Positions 8,043 through 16,759 of a DNA stretch of 41,841 nt are shown piece by piece. A model generated the notes under the pieces. That model was not told the origin of the DNA, ran no database searches, and saw only the letters and a program-made list of their open reading frames with translations. Within the stretch, counting starts at the first letter, position 1. Each line of letters opens with the position of its first letter. Source of the stretch: an uncultured Afifella sp. (lineage in GTDB: Bacteria; Pseudomonadota; Alphaproteobacteria; Rhizobiales; Afifellaceae); the NCBI GenBank assembly GCA_947259045.1, contig CAMYKZ010000030.1:1-41841 (forward strand), in the 5' to 3' direction. The position numbers and the translations under genes were made by a program.

Positions 8043-9065
8043 ATGAAGTCAATGAACCAGGTCCGTACACCTCTTCTAGCATTGCTAATCTGTCTGGCTC
8101 CGCTGATCGCGAATGCCCAGGACTCGGATCAGCCGACCAATCTGCTGGCGCCCCAGAGCGACAATCTGGGCGGCGTTGTGAGCACCGAACAGGTGCCGCT
8201 CCCGGACCTGGGCGAGATCCTGAAGGATCCGCTCGCTTTCGCACCCGCTGATTCCGTCGGTTCGAAACTGGTCGGACCAAGTTTCGACGTCAGCCTGAGT
8301 GCGCAGATGACGGCCGACACGCCGCCGATCGACACAGGCGTATCCTGGCGCGTATTCAGCGCCGAACCCGGGGCAGACGGCGAACTGCCCCTGGTCGCAG
8401 AGGCCAGTGGCGGGACTGTCTGGCTGACACTGCCGAAGGGCGAATATCTGGTGCATGGCGCCTACGGCCGCGCTGGAGGCACGAAGCGCCTGAAAGTGAT
8501 CGACCACACCGTTTCCGAGGCCTTTATCCTTGACGCCGGCGGCCTGCGGCTCGACGCGATCGTCGGCGACAATCAGACAATTGAATCCGATCAGGTCACC
8601 TTCGAAATTTCCCAGGAAGACGATTATGGCGGCCGGACCGTTGTGCTGCCGAGCGCCAAGCAAAACAAGATCGTCCGGCTGAGCGCCGGCACCTATAATG
8701 TTGTCAGTCGCTACGGGTTCGTCAACGCGGTCGTCAGGGCCGATATCGAGGTCTATGCCGGCAAATTGACCGATGCAACGATCCGTCACAAAGGGGCGGA
8801 AGTGACATTCAAACTGGTGGAAAACGAAGGTGGGGAAGCCCTTGCCAACACACGTTGGACAGTGCTGACAAAGGGCGGCGACACATTACACCAGAGTGTC
8901 GGCGCGTTTCCCACGATCATCCTTGCCGAAGGGATCTATACAGCCGTCGCCCGCTACCGCGACCGGACCTTCGCCAGAGATTTTGCCATCAAGCCCGGCC
9001 TGAACCGGGATGTCGAGGTCCGGCTGAAAGACGTTCTCGTGCAGACTGAGGAAAACAAGGGCTGA
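8043..9065 (+). CDS. Secreted protein of unknown function with beta-sandwich-like repeats
   Basis: The 340-residue product (ATG 8043, or 8052 three codons later) begins with a signal peptide, LLALLICLAPLIANAQ, cleaved near residue 26. The mature part has no cysteines in obvious pairs and is rich in beta-prone segments. Three to four similar units can be seen, each carrying a pattern like LPKGEYLVHGAYGR, LSAGTYNVVSRYG and LAEGIYTAVARYRD, which suggests tandem Ig-like or carboxypeptidase-regulatory-like domains. Similar exported proteins are common in Hyphomicrobiales, with no known role. It is convergent with thrS. Location is well supported, function unknown. Confidence 0.75.
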   Translation: MKSMNQVRTPLLALLICLAPLIANAQDSDQPTNLLAPQSDNLGGVVSTEQVPLPDLGEILKDPLAFAPADSVGSKLVGPSFDVSLSAQMTADTPPIDTGVSWRVFSAEPGADGELPLVAEASGGTVWLTLPKGEYLVHGAYGRAGGTKRLKVIDHTVSEAFILDAGGLRLDAIVGDNQTIESDQVTFEISQEDDYGGRTVVLPSAKQNKIVRLSAGTYNVVSRYGFVNAVVRADIEVYAGKLTDATIRHKGAEVTFKLVENEGGEALANTRWTVLTKGGDTLHQSVGAFPTIILAEGIYTAVARYRDRTFARDFAIKPGLNRDVEVRLKDVLVQTEENKG

Positions 9066-9072
9066 TCGCGGT

Positions 9073-11022
9073 TCAACCGGCCTTCAGGTCCGGCGGCGTT
9101 GCATCAGCCGTCAACAGATCGATCGCATCGGAGAGCGACAGGGTCTGCTGGTCCTTCGATCCAAGCCGGCGCATGGAAACCGACGCGTCTTCAGCTTCGC
9201 GATTGCCGACAACGAGCATCACCGGCACCTTGGCAACCGAATGCTCGCGCACCTTGTAATTGATCTTCTCATTGCGGATATCCAGCTCCGCGCGCAGCCC
9301 CGCCGCCACCAGTTTTTCACAGACCTGACGGCCGTAATCATCCGCATCCGATGTAATCGTCGCCACGACAATTTGCACCGGCGTCAGCCAGAGTGGCAGG
9401 CGGCCAGCGGAATCTTCGATCATGATGCCGATGAATCGTTCAAATGAGCCGAGAATCGCCCGGTGCAGCATCACCGGCCGGTGTTTCTCGCCGTCCTCGC
9501 CGATATAATTGGCATTCAGCCGTCCTGGCACAACGAAATCGACCTGCAACGTGCCACACTGCCATTCCCGGCCAATGGCATCGGTGAGCACGAATTCCAG
9601 TTTCGGGCCATAAAATGCACCCTCGCCCGGATTGAGCTCGACGTCGATGCCCGCCGCCTTCGTGGCATCCAGGAGCGCTGCTTCCGCCTGATCCCAGGTT
9701 GAATCCGAACCGGCACGTTTTTCCGGCCGGTCGGAAAACTTGATTCTGAATTTTTCAAAACCCAGATCCTTGTAGATCGACGACAGCAGCGCGCAGAATA
9801 TCTCGGTCTCGGCAGCGATCTGCGGCTCGGTACAGAAAATATGCGCGTCGTCCTGGGTGAAACCGCGCACGCGCATAATGCCGTGCAGCGCCCCGGACGG
9901 TTCATACCGGTGACAGGAGCCGAATTCGGCCATCCTGAGCGGCAGATCCCGGTAGGACTTGATACCCTGGTTGAAGATCTGGACATGGCACGGGCAATTC
10001 ATCGGCTTCAGTGCTGAAATCCGCTTGTCTTCGTCCCTGCCTTCGCCGCCCTCATCGACTTCGGCGATGAACATGTGTTCGCGGAACTTCTCCCAGTGGC
10101 CGGATTCCTCCCACAGCCTGCGGTCGACAAGCTGAGGTGTTTTGACTTCCTGGTAACCGGCGGCATCAAGCCGGCGGCGCATGTAATTTTCAACGACCTG
10201 CCATATCGTCCAGCCCTTGGGGTGCCAGAAGACCATGCCCTGGGCTTCTTCCTGGATATGAAACAGGTTCATTTCCCGGCCGAGCCGGCGGTGATCGCGC
10301 TTCTCGGCTTCCTCAAGCATGTTGAGATACGCCTTGAGTTCCTTGTCATCGCGCCAGGCGGTACCGTAGATGCGCTGCAACTGGGGTCCTTGCGCATCGC
10401 CGCGCCAATAGGCGCCGGCAATCTTCATCAGCTTGAAAGCACTGCCGACCCGGCCGGTAGAGGGCATATGCGGACCCCGGCACAGATCGAACCACTCGCC
10501 CTGTGAATAGATCCGCAGATCCTGGTCTTCCGGGATCGCATCGACCAGTTCCACCTTGAAGCGCTCGCCCTTGTCGGCGAAAACCTGCTTTGCCCGTTCG
10601 CGATCCCAGACCTCTTTCGAAAAAGCCGCGTTTCGGCCGATGATTTCCGTCATCTTCTTTTCGATGACCTCGAAATCATCGGTCGAAAACGGCTCGTTGC
10701 GGAAAAAGTCGTAATAAAATCCGTTTTCGATCACCGGGCCGATCGTCACCTGCGTGCCCGGAAAGAGTTCCTGCACCGCTTCGGCAAGAACATGGGCGCA
10801 ATCATGCCGGATCAATTCCAGTGCTTCCGGATCATCGCGGCTCACCAGTTCAATCGATGCATCCCTGTCGATCGCATCTGAAAGATCGCAGAGTTCGCCA
10901 TCAAGCTTCATCGCAATCGTTCGTTTTGCCAACGACTTGGAAATAGAAGCGGCAATATCTGCGCCGGATACGCCTTCAGGAAATTCGCGTTTTGCGCCGT
11001 CGGGAAAAGAAATGGAGATCAT
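9073..11022 (-). CDS. thrS: Threonyl-tRNA synthetase
   Basis: This 649-residue class II synthetase charges tRNA-Thr. It has the full architecture: N-terminal TGS domain (1-60), editing domain with the RHDCAH motif (His73, His77), catalytic core with zinc ligands in NCPCH and later histidines, motif 2 around [20 protein letters not shown], motif 3 [13 protein letters not shown], and a C-terminal anticodon-binding domain ending near the last 110 residues. Length and order match bacterial ThrRS. It is a single minus-strand gene, with yidD upstream on the same strand after a 74-base gap. No T-box or operator-like leader was recognised. Assignment is secure. Confidence 0.98.
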   Translation of the reverse strand: MISISFPDGAKREFPEGVSGADIAASISKSLAKRTIAMKLDGELCDLSDAIDRDASIELVSRDDPEALELIRHDCAHVLAEAVQELFPGTQVTIGPVIENGFYYDFFRNEPFSTDDFEVIEKKMTEIIGRNAAFSKEVWDRERAKQVFADKGERFKVELVDAIPEDQDLRIYSQGEWFDLCRGPHMPSTGRVGSAFKLMKIAGAYWRGDAQGPQLQRIYGTAWRDDKELKAYLNMLEEAEKRDHRRLGREMNLFHIQEEAQGMVFWHPKGWTIWQVVENYMRRRLDAAGYQEVKTPQLVDRRLWEESGHWEKFREHMFIAEVDEGGEGRDEDKRISALKPMNCPCHVQIFNQGIKSYRDLPLRMAEFGSCHRYEPSGALHGIMRVRGFTQDDAHIFCTEPQIAAETEIFCALLSSIYKDLGFEKFRIKFSDRPEKRAGSDSTWDQAEAALLDATKAAGIDVELNPGEGAFYGPKLEFVLTDAIGREWQCGTLQVDFVVPGRLNANYIGEDGEKHRPVMLHRAILGSFERFIGIMIEDSAGRLPLWLTPVQIVVATITSDADDYGRQVCEKLVAAGLRAELDIRNEKINYKVREHSVAKVPVMLVVGNREAEDASVSMRRLGSKDQQTLSLSDAIDLLTADATPPDLKAG

Positions 11023-11096
11023 GGGAAATTACGTTTCGGATTGGCCGGACGTACCGGAGATGGACGAATTAAAACCTGTCGAACAGACCGCGCGGA

Positions 11097-11414
11097 TCAG
11101 AATTCCGATCGCCAGCGGGCGTAGCGCCACGGCGTATACCAGCGGCCGTCTGCTGGCAAGGTGTCGGGCACCGGATCATAACCATGACTGCCCAGCGGAC
11201 GGCAACGCCACAACCGGCCAAGCGCCATCCATCCGCCGGCCCAAAGACCAAATGCGGCGATCGCCTGGTCGGCATATTCCGAGCAGGTCGGCAGATGCCG
11301 GCATGTGCGGCCGAAAAATGCCGAAAGCGTCAGCTGATAGGCGCGGATCAGCAGCCGCGCTATCCTTGCGCTGACGGATTGGCGAAAATCTGATGCCGAA
11401 ACTTTATCTGACAT
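11097..11414 (-). CDS. yidD: Membrane protein insertion efficiency factor YidD
   Basis: The 105-residue protein from ATG 11414 carries the YidD core: RLLIRAYQLTLSAFFGRTCR, then HLPTCSEYADQAIAAFG and GRLWRCRPLGSHGYDPVP. YidD is a small inner-membrane-associated protein that assists YidC/Sec membrane insertion. The longer frame reaching 11492 overlaps the iron-sulfur scaffold gene, so the internal ATG, seven bases after that gene's stop, is preferred. It is probably co-transcribed with the scaffold gene. The usual yidD neighbours (rpmH, rnpA, yidC) are absent here. Confidence 0.9.
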   Translation of the reverse strand: MSDKVSASDFRQSVSARIARLLIRAYQLTLSAFFGRTCRHLPTCSEYADQAIAAFGLWAGGWMALGRLWRCRPLGSHGYDPVPDTLPADGRWYTPWRYARWRSEF

Positions 11415-11421
11415 GAGCTGA

Positions 11422-11877
11422 TCAGGCGGCAGCGCCGTCTCTCGGCGCATCAAGACAGCCGTACTGTTCCAACGCATCGACAACTGCGTCAAACGTCAAC
11501 ATGGTCGAGGCATGCCGGGCCTTGTAATCGCGTACGGGTTGAAGAAATTTGAGATCGCCCCAGCGGCCAGATGGTGCCGGGCCGCCCTCTTTCAGCATCG
11601 ACCACATCGTCTGACGGACTTTCTGCAGTTCGTCCGGCGTCGAACCGATGATATTCTGCGCCATGATCGACGCGGAAGCCTGACCGAGCGCACAGGCCCT
11701 GACATCGTGGGCAAAGTCGCTGACCTTTCCGTCTTCAAGTTTCAGGTCGACGGTAACCGTGGAGCCGCACAGGCGCGAATGCGCCCGGGCCGACGCATCG
11801 GGATGATCAAGCCGGCCAATGCGCGGAATATTACCGGCAAATTCCAGTATTCTGGCATTGTATATATCGTCGATCAT
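11422..11877 (-). CDS. IscU/SufU-like iron-sulfur cluster scaffold
   Basis: The 151-residue product has the IscU/NifU-N fold with the cluster-ligand pattern: Cys in SRLCGSTVTVDLKLEDG, a second Cys in VRACALGQASASIMAQ, and a third near the C-terminus (LEQYGCLD). SufU-type scaffolds hold nascent Fe-S clusters and pass them on. The spacing is of the alphaproteobacterial 'iron-sulfur cluster assembly scaffold' type rather than canonical IscU. It is divergent from folE and upstream of yidD. Without the rest of an isc or suf operon in the window, its role as scaffold or zinc-dependent sulfur acceptor is inferred. Confidence 0.85.
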   Translation of the reverse strand: MIDDIYNARILEFAGNIPRIGRLDHPDASARAHSRLCGSTVTVDLKLEDGKVSDFAHDVRACALGQASASIMAQNIIGSTPDELQKVRQTMWSMLKEGGPAPSGRWGDLKFLQPVRDYKARHASTMLTFDAVVDALEQYGCLDAPRDGAAA

Positions 11878-11983
11878 CGCTCGCTGTCCGTATGATTTTT
11901 AGATGGGCAAATGCACGTCAAAGCCTATATAGGGTGGAGTAACGGGTATTTTCTACACCCAAAACCGAATGAAATGAACGAAA

Positions 11984-11999
11984 ACCGGCAAACGCCGGT
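11984..11999 (+). other. Small hairpin in the folE leader
   Basis: ACCGGC AAAC GCCGGT forms a 6-bp stem with a tetraloop, ending about 18 bases before the folE start codon. It could modulate translation or be chance in GC-rich DNA. No riboswitch consensus was recognised. Confidence 0.3.
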
Positions 12000-12017
12000 A
12001 ACTGGAAGGACAGGCCG

Positions 12018-12638
12018 ATGGATGCAGTCGTGAAAACGCTGACGCCAAAGGAAAAAAGCGAAACAACACAACGCCCGGCGCGCGAAGAGGTCGAGGCAGC
12101 CGTACGAACGCTTATTGCCTGGACCGGAGATGATCCCGGTCGGGAAGGCCTGATCGATACGCCACGACGCGTAACCAAGGCGTTTGAGGAGCTCTATGCC
12201 GGCTACGGCAAGGATCCAAGCACAATTCTGGAACGCCAGTTCTCCGATGTTGAGGGTTATCAGGATATGGTCCTGGTGCGTGAGATTCCGTTCCATTCCC
12301 ATTGCGAACACCATATGCTGCCGTTTTTCGGCAAGGCCCACATCGCTTATTACCCCACCGACGGGGTTGTCGGCCTATCCAAACTCGCCCGGCTGGTCGA
12401 CGCCTTTGCAGCCCGCCTGCAGACCCAGGAAGCAATGACCGCGCAGATCACCAATGCGCTGGAAGATGAGTTGGGCGCCCGCGGTGTCGCCGTGATGATC
12501 GAAGCGGAGCATATGTGCATGTCGATGCGCGGCGTTCAGAAATCCGGCGCCTCGACGATGACGTCGCGTTTTACCGGCATCTTTCATGATGATCCCGCCG
12601 AACGGGAAAAATTTCTCAGCCTCGTCCGTGCCGCCTGA
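12018..12638 (+). CDS. folE: GTP cyclohydrolase I
   Basis: FolE converts GTP to 7,8-dihydroneopterin triphosphate, the first step of folate synthesis, also used for queuosine precursors. The 206-residue product has the zinc ligands Cys96 and His99 in [11 protein letters not shown] and Cys167 in [11 protein letters not shown], followed by [15 protein letters not shown]. Length is typical. ATG 12018 follows GGAAGGACAGG. hisI begins 26 bases after the stop, so the two are likely one transcript; the folE-hisI order is common in Hyphomicrobiales. Assignment is secure. Confidence 0.97.
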   Translation: MDAVVKTLTPKEKSETTQRPAREEVEAAVRTLIAWTGDDPGREGLIDTPRRVTKAFEELYAGYGKDPSTILERQFSDVEGYQDMVLVREIPFHSHCEHHMLPFFGKAHIAYYPTDGVVGLSKLARLVDAFAARLQTQEAMTAQITNALEDELGARGVAVMIEAEHMCMSMRGVQKSGASTMTSRFTGIFHDDPAEREKFLSLVRAA

Positions 12639-12670
12639 CCTGCATCAGCCAAAACGGATCGTCTGTGCAA

Positions 12671-13069
12671 ATGACGTCAATTTCAATTGAAGAAACGGAA
12701 CAGTTCCTGCCTGCATTCAATGCTGACGGGTTGATCCCCTGTGTTGCCGTCGACGATAAGTCCGGCGCCGTTCTGATGATGGCTTGGATGAATCTTGAGG
12801 CATTGCAAAAGACCATCGAAAGCGGCATCGCCCATTACTGGAGCCGTTCGCGGCAGGAGCTGTGGAAAAAGGGCGCCACCTCCGGTGCGCTGCAAAGTGT
12901 CGTCAGCGCAAAAATCGATTGCGACCAGGACACGGTTCTCCTTGCCGTCACGCTGCAGAAGCCTCAGCAGACCTGTCATACAGGCCGGAACACCTGTTTC
13001 TACCGAACCATCGTGCCGGATTCAGACAGTACATCCGGATTGCGACTGGAAGCCCACAATACCGACTGA
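12671..13069 (+). CDS. hisI: Phosphoribosyl-AMP cyclohydrolase
   Basis: HisI opens the adenine ring of phosphoribosyl-AMP in histidine synthesis. The monofunctional form of about 132 residues is seen here, without the HisE domain. Signatures are AWMNLEAL, HYWSRSRQELWKKGATSG, the metal-binding CDQD in AKIDCDQDTVL and the Cys-rich QTCHTGRNTCFYR. ATG 12671 is taken as start; a GTG two codons upstream is possible. It lies just behind folE. Confidence 0.96.
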   Translation: MTSISIEETEQFLPAFNADGLIPCVAVDDKSGAVLMMAWMNLEALQKTIESGIAHYWSRSRQELWKKGATSGALQSVVSAKIDCDQDTVLLAVTLQKPQQTCHTGRNTCFYRTIVPDSDSTSGLRLEAHNTD

Positions 13070-13077
13070 CCCCCGAA

Positions 13078-13096
13078 TGCCGGTGAACAACCGGCA
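13078..13096. terminator. Hairpin between convergent hisI and CBS-domain gene
   Basis: TGCCGGT (13078-13084) and ACCGGCA (13090-13096) form a 7-bp stem with loop GAACA, in the 28-base gap between two convergent genes. No strong T-run follows on either strand. Position favours a bidirectional terminator of modest strength. Confidence 0.45.
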
Positions 13097-13097
13097 A

Positions 13098-13526
13098 TCA
13101 GGCCATGGCAATATAATCGCGCATATCACGGGCTTCCTGCTCGACTTCCTGAATGCGCCGTTTGACAATATCGCCGATCGAAACAATGCCGATCAAATTG
13201 CCGTCTTCGACAACCGGTATGTGGCGGAAGCGCCCTGATGTCATTTTCTGCATGACATCGTTCAATGTGTCATTGCGGGTGCAGGTTGTCACTTCGGCGG
13301 TCATGTAAGTACCCGCTTTCTCCTGCAAGGCACCGACGCCGTCCTGCGCGACGGCGCGGACGATATCGCGCTCCGACAGGATCCCGGCCAGCCGGTCACC
13401 ATCCTTGATGACCACCGCACCGATATTCTTTTCAGCCAGTAACGCGGCAATGCGATTGACCGGCGTGTCCGCGCCGGCCGTTTCGACATCGCCACCCTTT
13501 TCGTTCAATATCCAAGCGACTTTCAT
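13098..13526 (-). CDS. CBS-pair domain protein
   Basis: The 142-residue protein consists of two CBS motifs: roughly residues 15-60 (VNRIAALLAEKNIGAVVIKD, then GILSERDIVRAV) and 75-125 (LNDVMQKMTSGRFRHIPVVE, then GIVSIGDIVKR). Paired CBS motifs usually bind adenosyl ligands such as AMP, ATP or SAM and act as regulatory modules; alone they may bind partner proteins. ATG 13526 is chosen because an ideal AAGGAGG lies five bases upstream; the GTG at 13532 would overlap that ribosome site. It is a single gene, with rhomboid protease upstream on the same strand. Confidence 0.9.
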   Translation of the reverse strand: MKVAWILNEKGGDVETAGADTPVNRIAALLAEKNIGAVVIKDGDRLAGILSERDIVRAVAQDGVGALQEKAGTYMTAEVTTCTRNDTLNDVMQKMTSGRFRHIPVVEDGNLIGIVSIGDIVKRRIQEVEQEARDMRDYIAMA

Positions 13527-13622
13527 TGGCACCTCCTTGAATGAAGTCCAAACTGCCGGCTGGCAAAACGGCCTGGCCGGCTCGTTTACGCAAGTCTACG
13601 CCTCAACCGTGGCAAATTCCAG

Positions 13623-14342
13623 TCAGATCGACGAGTTTTCCGGCCGGACTGAATGCGGATCGAGCAGCGGGAATATCAATAACCCAACCAGGAATCCGCC
13701 AATATGGGCCTGCCAGGCGATCCCGGCACCAGCCCCGAAATACAGGTAATTGTGGAACCCCATCGCCAGATTTATCGCCAACCAGAATATGACGAAGACA
13801 CAAACACTTCGGTTTGAAAGCACAACCGATAATGTCGGCGCCGCAATATTGTAAGATTGCGGATCACTCCGCCCGGCTGCAAGCGGACCGCCGGCAACGA
13901 AGATGAAACGCAGCGCACCAGCCATCATCGCCGATACTCCGGCTGACGCTCCGATCATCGGCGTGGCGTCATTGGGCATTGCAACAAAATGCACGGCCGC
14001 ACCGCCTGCAACTCCCAGAACAGCGATGACAAGAAACCGCAACGGGCCAAACCGCCGGGCCAACGCGCTGCCAAAGCACGCCATCCACAAACAATTAAGT
14101 GCCAGATGTTCAAGATTGCCATGCAGAAACGCATAACTCAATACGGACCAGTACCGGGCAGGCGTCCCGCCTGGAAAGAAGTCGGCGCCGTAGCGCGCGG
14201 GTATGAAAGCGAACCGATAAAGGAACTCGGTGGCCAACCGCGCATCAACGACATTGCGAAAAAGGTGTATCAGCACCATCAACACGATCATCCAGCCGAC
14301 AACGGCCGGAATATTGAAGATCGCCGGATTTGGTTTCATCAT
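13623..14342 (-). CDS. Rhomboid-family intramembrane serine protease
   Basis: The 239-residue protein has about six transmembrane helices and the rhomboid catalytic dyad: Ser133 in GASAG and His213 in QAHIGGF. The supporting HGNLEHLALN motif (75-84) supplies the oxyanion-stabilising His and Asn. Rhomboids cleave transmembrane helices of substrate proteins within the membrane. Both catalytic residues are present, so the enzyme should be active; its substrate is unknown. It lies downstream, on the same strand, of a candidate small-RNA/terminator element at 14384-14470. Confidence 0.93.
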   Translation of the reverse strand: MMKPNPAIFNIPAVVGWMIVLMVLIHLFRNVVDARLATEFLYRFAFIPARYGADFFPGGTPARYWSVLSYAFLHGNLEHLALNCLWMACFGSALARRFGPLRFLVIAVLGVAGGAAVHFVAMPNDATPMIGASAGVSAMMAGALRFIFVAGGPLAAGRSDPQSYNIAAPTLSVVLSNRSVCVFVIFWLAINLAMGFHNYLYFGAGAGIAWQAHIGGFLVGLLIFPLLDPHSVRPENSSI

Positions 14343-14383
14343 CCGTCATTGGCCCTAAAACCTGCGCTATTCAAGCCTGCAGG

Positions 14384-14416
14384 AAATGAAAAAGCCGCCG
14401 GTCCCCGCCGGCGGCT
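14384..14416 (-). terminator. Strong hairpin followed by a T-run on the minus strand
   Basis: AGCCGCCGG (14393-14401) and CCGGCGGCT (14408-14416) form a perfect 9-bp GC-rich stem with a six-base loop. On the minus strand the stem is followed directly by TTTTTCATTT, a canonical Rho-independent terminator. It lies upstream of the rhomboid start, so it must end some transcript starting to its right, most simply a small RNA. Confidence 0.65.
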
Positions 14417-14475
14417 CTTTCGTGCGCCCCAACTCTCCCTGTCCCCGAGCTTTGGCGTAGTCAATGTGGATGTCG
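14384..14475 (-). ncRNA. Candidate small RNA ending at an intrinsic terminator
   Basis: Between divergent genes, the minus strand carries a compact G-rich stretch (GGGGACAGGGAGAGTTGGGG, 14427-14446) followed by a canonical terminator hairpin. No gene on this strand starts between 14671 and the terminator, so the terminator implies a short non-coding transcript. The 5' end is not determined; about 14475 is a guess. The reverse complement of the G-rich motif recurs near 16777-16795 in another hairpin locus. No known family was matched with certainty. If transcription instead comes from the plus strand, the RNA would present the C-rich sequence. Confidence 0.35.
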
Positions 14476-14671
14476 CTAACTCACACGGTTTGAACAGAGA
14501 AGCAACATTTACCATCCGTTAAGGTTAAATTTTCCTCAACAAAGTCCGACAGTAAACCACAATTCTCGCCTGAAAACCCCGTTGGCACGGGACATGCAAC
14601 GATATTTTCGGGACTGCGGATTTGTGTCGAATTGGCACAGCCGCAATAGCGAGAGTGGAGTATGACCCAAA

Positions 14672-15280
14672 ATGAAACATAAAATCAGCCGTGAACTGTT
14701 CGAATATTGGAACCGGCGCCGGGGGGAAAACAATGTTCCCGAACGCGCTGCAATCGAGCCCTACGATCTGGGAAGAAAGCTTGTCGACACGTTCCTGATC
14801 CAGCTGGATAAATCCGGCGAACCGTTTTTCCGGTTCTGCGGCTCAAATATCGCAAACCGCTATGGTCGGGACCTCACCGGCGACAGTTTTCTGCTGGCCT
14901 GGTCAATCGACGAGCGCAGGGAAATCGAGGTCAACTTCTCTCAGATGGTGCAAACCGGGCTGGGATTTGTTGTCGGCGTTGCGGCAGAGACCGCGGGCGG
15001 CGGCATGATCAATTACGAACTCACGATCCTGCCGTTGCGCGGCGAAACAAATATCGACCAGGCGATCGGCGCACTTGTACGCATTGGCGGCCATGAAGAA
15101 ACCAACCGGGTTCGCGACCGGATCGTCGCCCAGACATTGCGCACGGTCCGGGTGCTGGAAGAACGCGACAAGGCGTTTCTGCAGCCACGTGATATCACCC
15201 ACCGGCTGCCGCCCCTTCCCCGGGCCTCGCATATCCGTAAACATTACGGCCACCTGGCGGTCTTGAACGGCGGAAAATAG
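14672..15280 (+). CDS. PAS domain protein (PAS_5 family)
   Basis: The 202-residue protein resembles the PAS_5 (formerly DUF1457) family of alphaproteobacteria. The N-terminal helix LFEYWNRRRG, followed by PERAAIEPYDLGRKL and then FFRFCGSNIANRYGRDLTGD, is typical; the PAS core covers about residues 10-140. No kinase, cyclase or other output domain follows. These stand-alone PAS proteins have unknown ligands; the next gene encodes two PilZ domains, so a link to c-di-GMP signalling is conceivable. GGAG precedes the ATG. No signal peptide is present, so it should be cytoplasmic. Confidence 0.8.
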   Translation: MKHKISRELFEYWNRRRGENNVPERAAIEPYDLGRKLVDTFLIQLDKSGEPFFRFCGSNIANRYGRDLTGDSFLLAWSIDERREIEVNFSQMVQTGLGFVVGVAAETAGGGMINYELTILPLRGETNIDQAIGALVRIGGHEETNRVRDRIVAQTLRTVRVLEERDKAFLQPRDITHRLPPLPRASHIRKHYGHLAVLNGGK

Positions 15281-15372
15281 CGTGTTCGCTTACCTGATAT
15301 TAACGATAAGCTCGTAGGGTCGCGGCGGAATTGGGAAAGCCATCGCCGTGGCTCTATTTGCAGGTAATTTGA

Positions 15373-15996
15373 ATGTCAGGCTTGGACGCGCCAATAACCG
15401 CCCCGCTTGAGGATGTTGACCGCCGACGCCACAGTCGCGTCAAGGTGAATTTGCTGGGCCGTTGCATGTTCGCCAATCGGCGTGAATACCCATGCCAGAT
15501 CGTCAATTTTTCACCTGGCGGCGCATCCATCATCAGCGCTTATGCGGGCGCGGCCGGCGAATCGGTCATCGCCTATATCGATCATATCGGCCGTGTCGAA
15601 GGTAAAATTATCCGCGCCATTGAAGGCGGCTTTGCCATGTCGGTCGTTGCATCGGCGCGAAAACGGGACAAACTTGCCGATATCCTGACCTGGCTGGCCA
15701 ACCGGCATGTCCTCAATCTGCCGGAAGATCGGCGTCATGGCCGTCAGCAAACGAAGAAACGCGACGCCACCGTGACAATGCCGGATGGAACGGCCCATTC
15801 CGTCATGGTGCTGGACATGTCGCTTTCCGGTGCCGGCCTTGCATCGAAATTGCGCCCTGAAATGGGCACACGGGTCCAACTTGGCCGCCTTTCCGGCCGT
15901 GTCGTACGCCACTTCGAAGACGGATTTGCCATTGAGTTCATGCGGGTCATGTCCGAAGCCGCGATTGAGAAAACCATCAAAAAAGAATTTTTCTGA
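15373..15996 (+). CDS. Protein with two PilZ domains (putative c-di-GMP receptor)
   Basis: The 207-residue protein has two PilZ modules. The first shows the c-di-GMP signature RRRHSR (17-22) followed by NFSPGG (45-50). The second shows DRRHGR (119-124) followed by DMSLSG (148-153). Both keep the RxxxR and (D/N)xSxxG elements, so both could bind c-di-GMP, and the two may bind with different affinities. There is no other output domain. It lies 92 bases after the PAS_5 gene and 134 bases before the transglutaminase-like protease gene, all on the same strand. Domains are clear; partner unknown. Confidence 0.88.
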   Translation: MSGLDAPITAPLEDVDRRRHSRVKVNLLGRCMFANRREYPCQIVNFSPGGASIISAYAGAAGESVIAYIDHIGRVEGKIIRAIEGGFAMSVVASARKRDKLADILTWLANRHVLNLPEDRRHGRQQTKKRDATVTMPDGTAHSVMVLDMSLSGAGLASKLRPEMGTRVQLGRLSGRVVRHFEDGFAIEFMRVMSEAAIEKTIKKEFF

Positions 15997-16130
15997 CAAT
16001 CTCGAATGACTCACGTCAGGTAATCATGGTGAACAATTCGTTACCAAGATCCTGTGGAATTAACCGGTCATCTTAGCTCCACCGCAATTCTCCCGTGGTA
16101 GCTTCATCTCCGCAAGCAGGGGGTTGAAGA

Positions 16131-16751
16131 ATGAATCGGGGGATATCGACGCTTCTTTTGGCATTCGCAGGTCTGATGAATGCCTCAGTGGCATACAGCC
16201 AGGTTGCAGGCCAAACCAGCAGCTATTCGGGTATGAACACATCCGGCCGGGCAAAACCGCCCATTGGTCATGTGCAGTTCTGCAACCGGCAACCGGAAGA
16301 ATGCGTGAGCCGTGGGGAAAGGGCGATCGTCAAACTGGACAACAGCAGCTGGATGGAGCTTCTGAACGTCAATCACAGTGTCAACCGGGCAGTCTCTCCG
16401 GTGACGGACATGGATTATTACAACACAGAAGAATACTGGACATTACCGGACGGCTACGGCGATTGCGAAGATTATGTTTTGCTGAAACGGCGGAAATTGC
16501 TGGAACAGGGCTGGCCGTCATCGGCTCTCCTGATCACTGTCGTTTTCGATGAAAACTCGGAAGGCCACGCAATTCTGATCGCGCGCACGGATCGGGGCGA
16601 TTTCGTCCTCGACAACAAGACGCCAACCGTCGAGCCCTGGTATGCCACACCCTATCGTTACGTCAAACGCCAGTCAGAACGGGATCCCCAGCAATGGGTT
16701 TCCATCGATGACCAGCGGCAATTGGTGGATGGTGTAGCCTCCATCCGCTAG
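16131..16751 (+). CDS. Exported bacterial transglutaminase-like cysteine protease (BTLCP)
   Basis: The 206-residue protein has a signal peptide (LLLAFAGLMNASVAYS, cleaved near residue 24) and the BTLCP catalytic triad: Cys112 in YGDCEDYVLLKR, His146 in EGHAILIART and Asp161 in VLDNKTP. The family includes LapG, a periplasmic protease that releases adhesins under c-di-GMP control through LapD. This short form is a common rhizobial variant and lapD or a large adhesin is not in the window. The upstream PilZ gene makes a c-di-GMP connection tempting but unproven. AGGGGG precedes the ATG. A strong terminator follows. Confidence 0.88.
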   Translation: MNRGISTLLLAFAGLMNASVAYSQVAGQTSSYSGMNTSGRAKPPIGHVQFCNRQPEECVSRGERAIVKLDNSSWMELLNVNHSVNRAVSPVTDMDYYNTEEYWTLPDGYGDCEDYVLLKRRKLLEQGWPSSALLITVVFDENSEGHAILIARTDRGDFVLDNKTPTVEPWYATPYRYVKRQSERDPQQWVSIDDQRQLVDGVASIR

Positions 16752-16759
16752 TGACACGA

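Larger units (their letters stand above)
14343..14671. other. Divergent intergenic region with candidate small RNA
   Basis: This 329-base gap separates the rhomboid gene (minus) from the PAS_5 gene (plus). It contains a strong GC hairpin at 14393-14416 and a C-rich motif at 14427-14446, described separately. The stretch 14470-14670 is AT-richer and probably carries promoters for the right-hand gene. No protein-coding frame looks real here. Confidence 0.5.

Noticed and set aside
9241..10506. Several plus-strand frames opposite thrS
   Set aside because: All lie inside a complete thrS and have no start-site or family support.
12018..12638. Riboswitch in the folE leader
   Set aside because: Only one 6-bp stem is present, with no conserved THF or preQ1 motif recognised.
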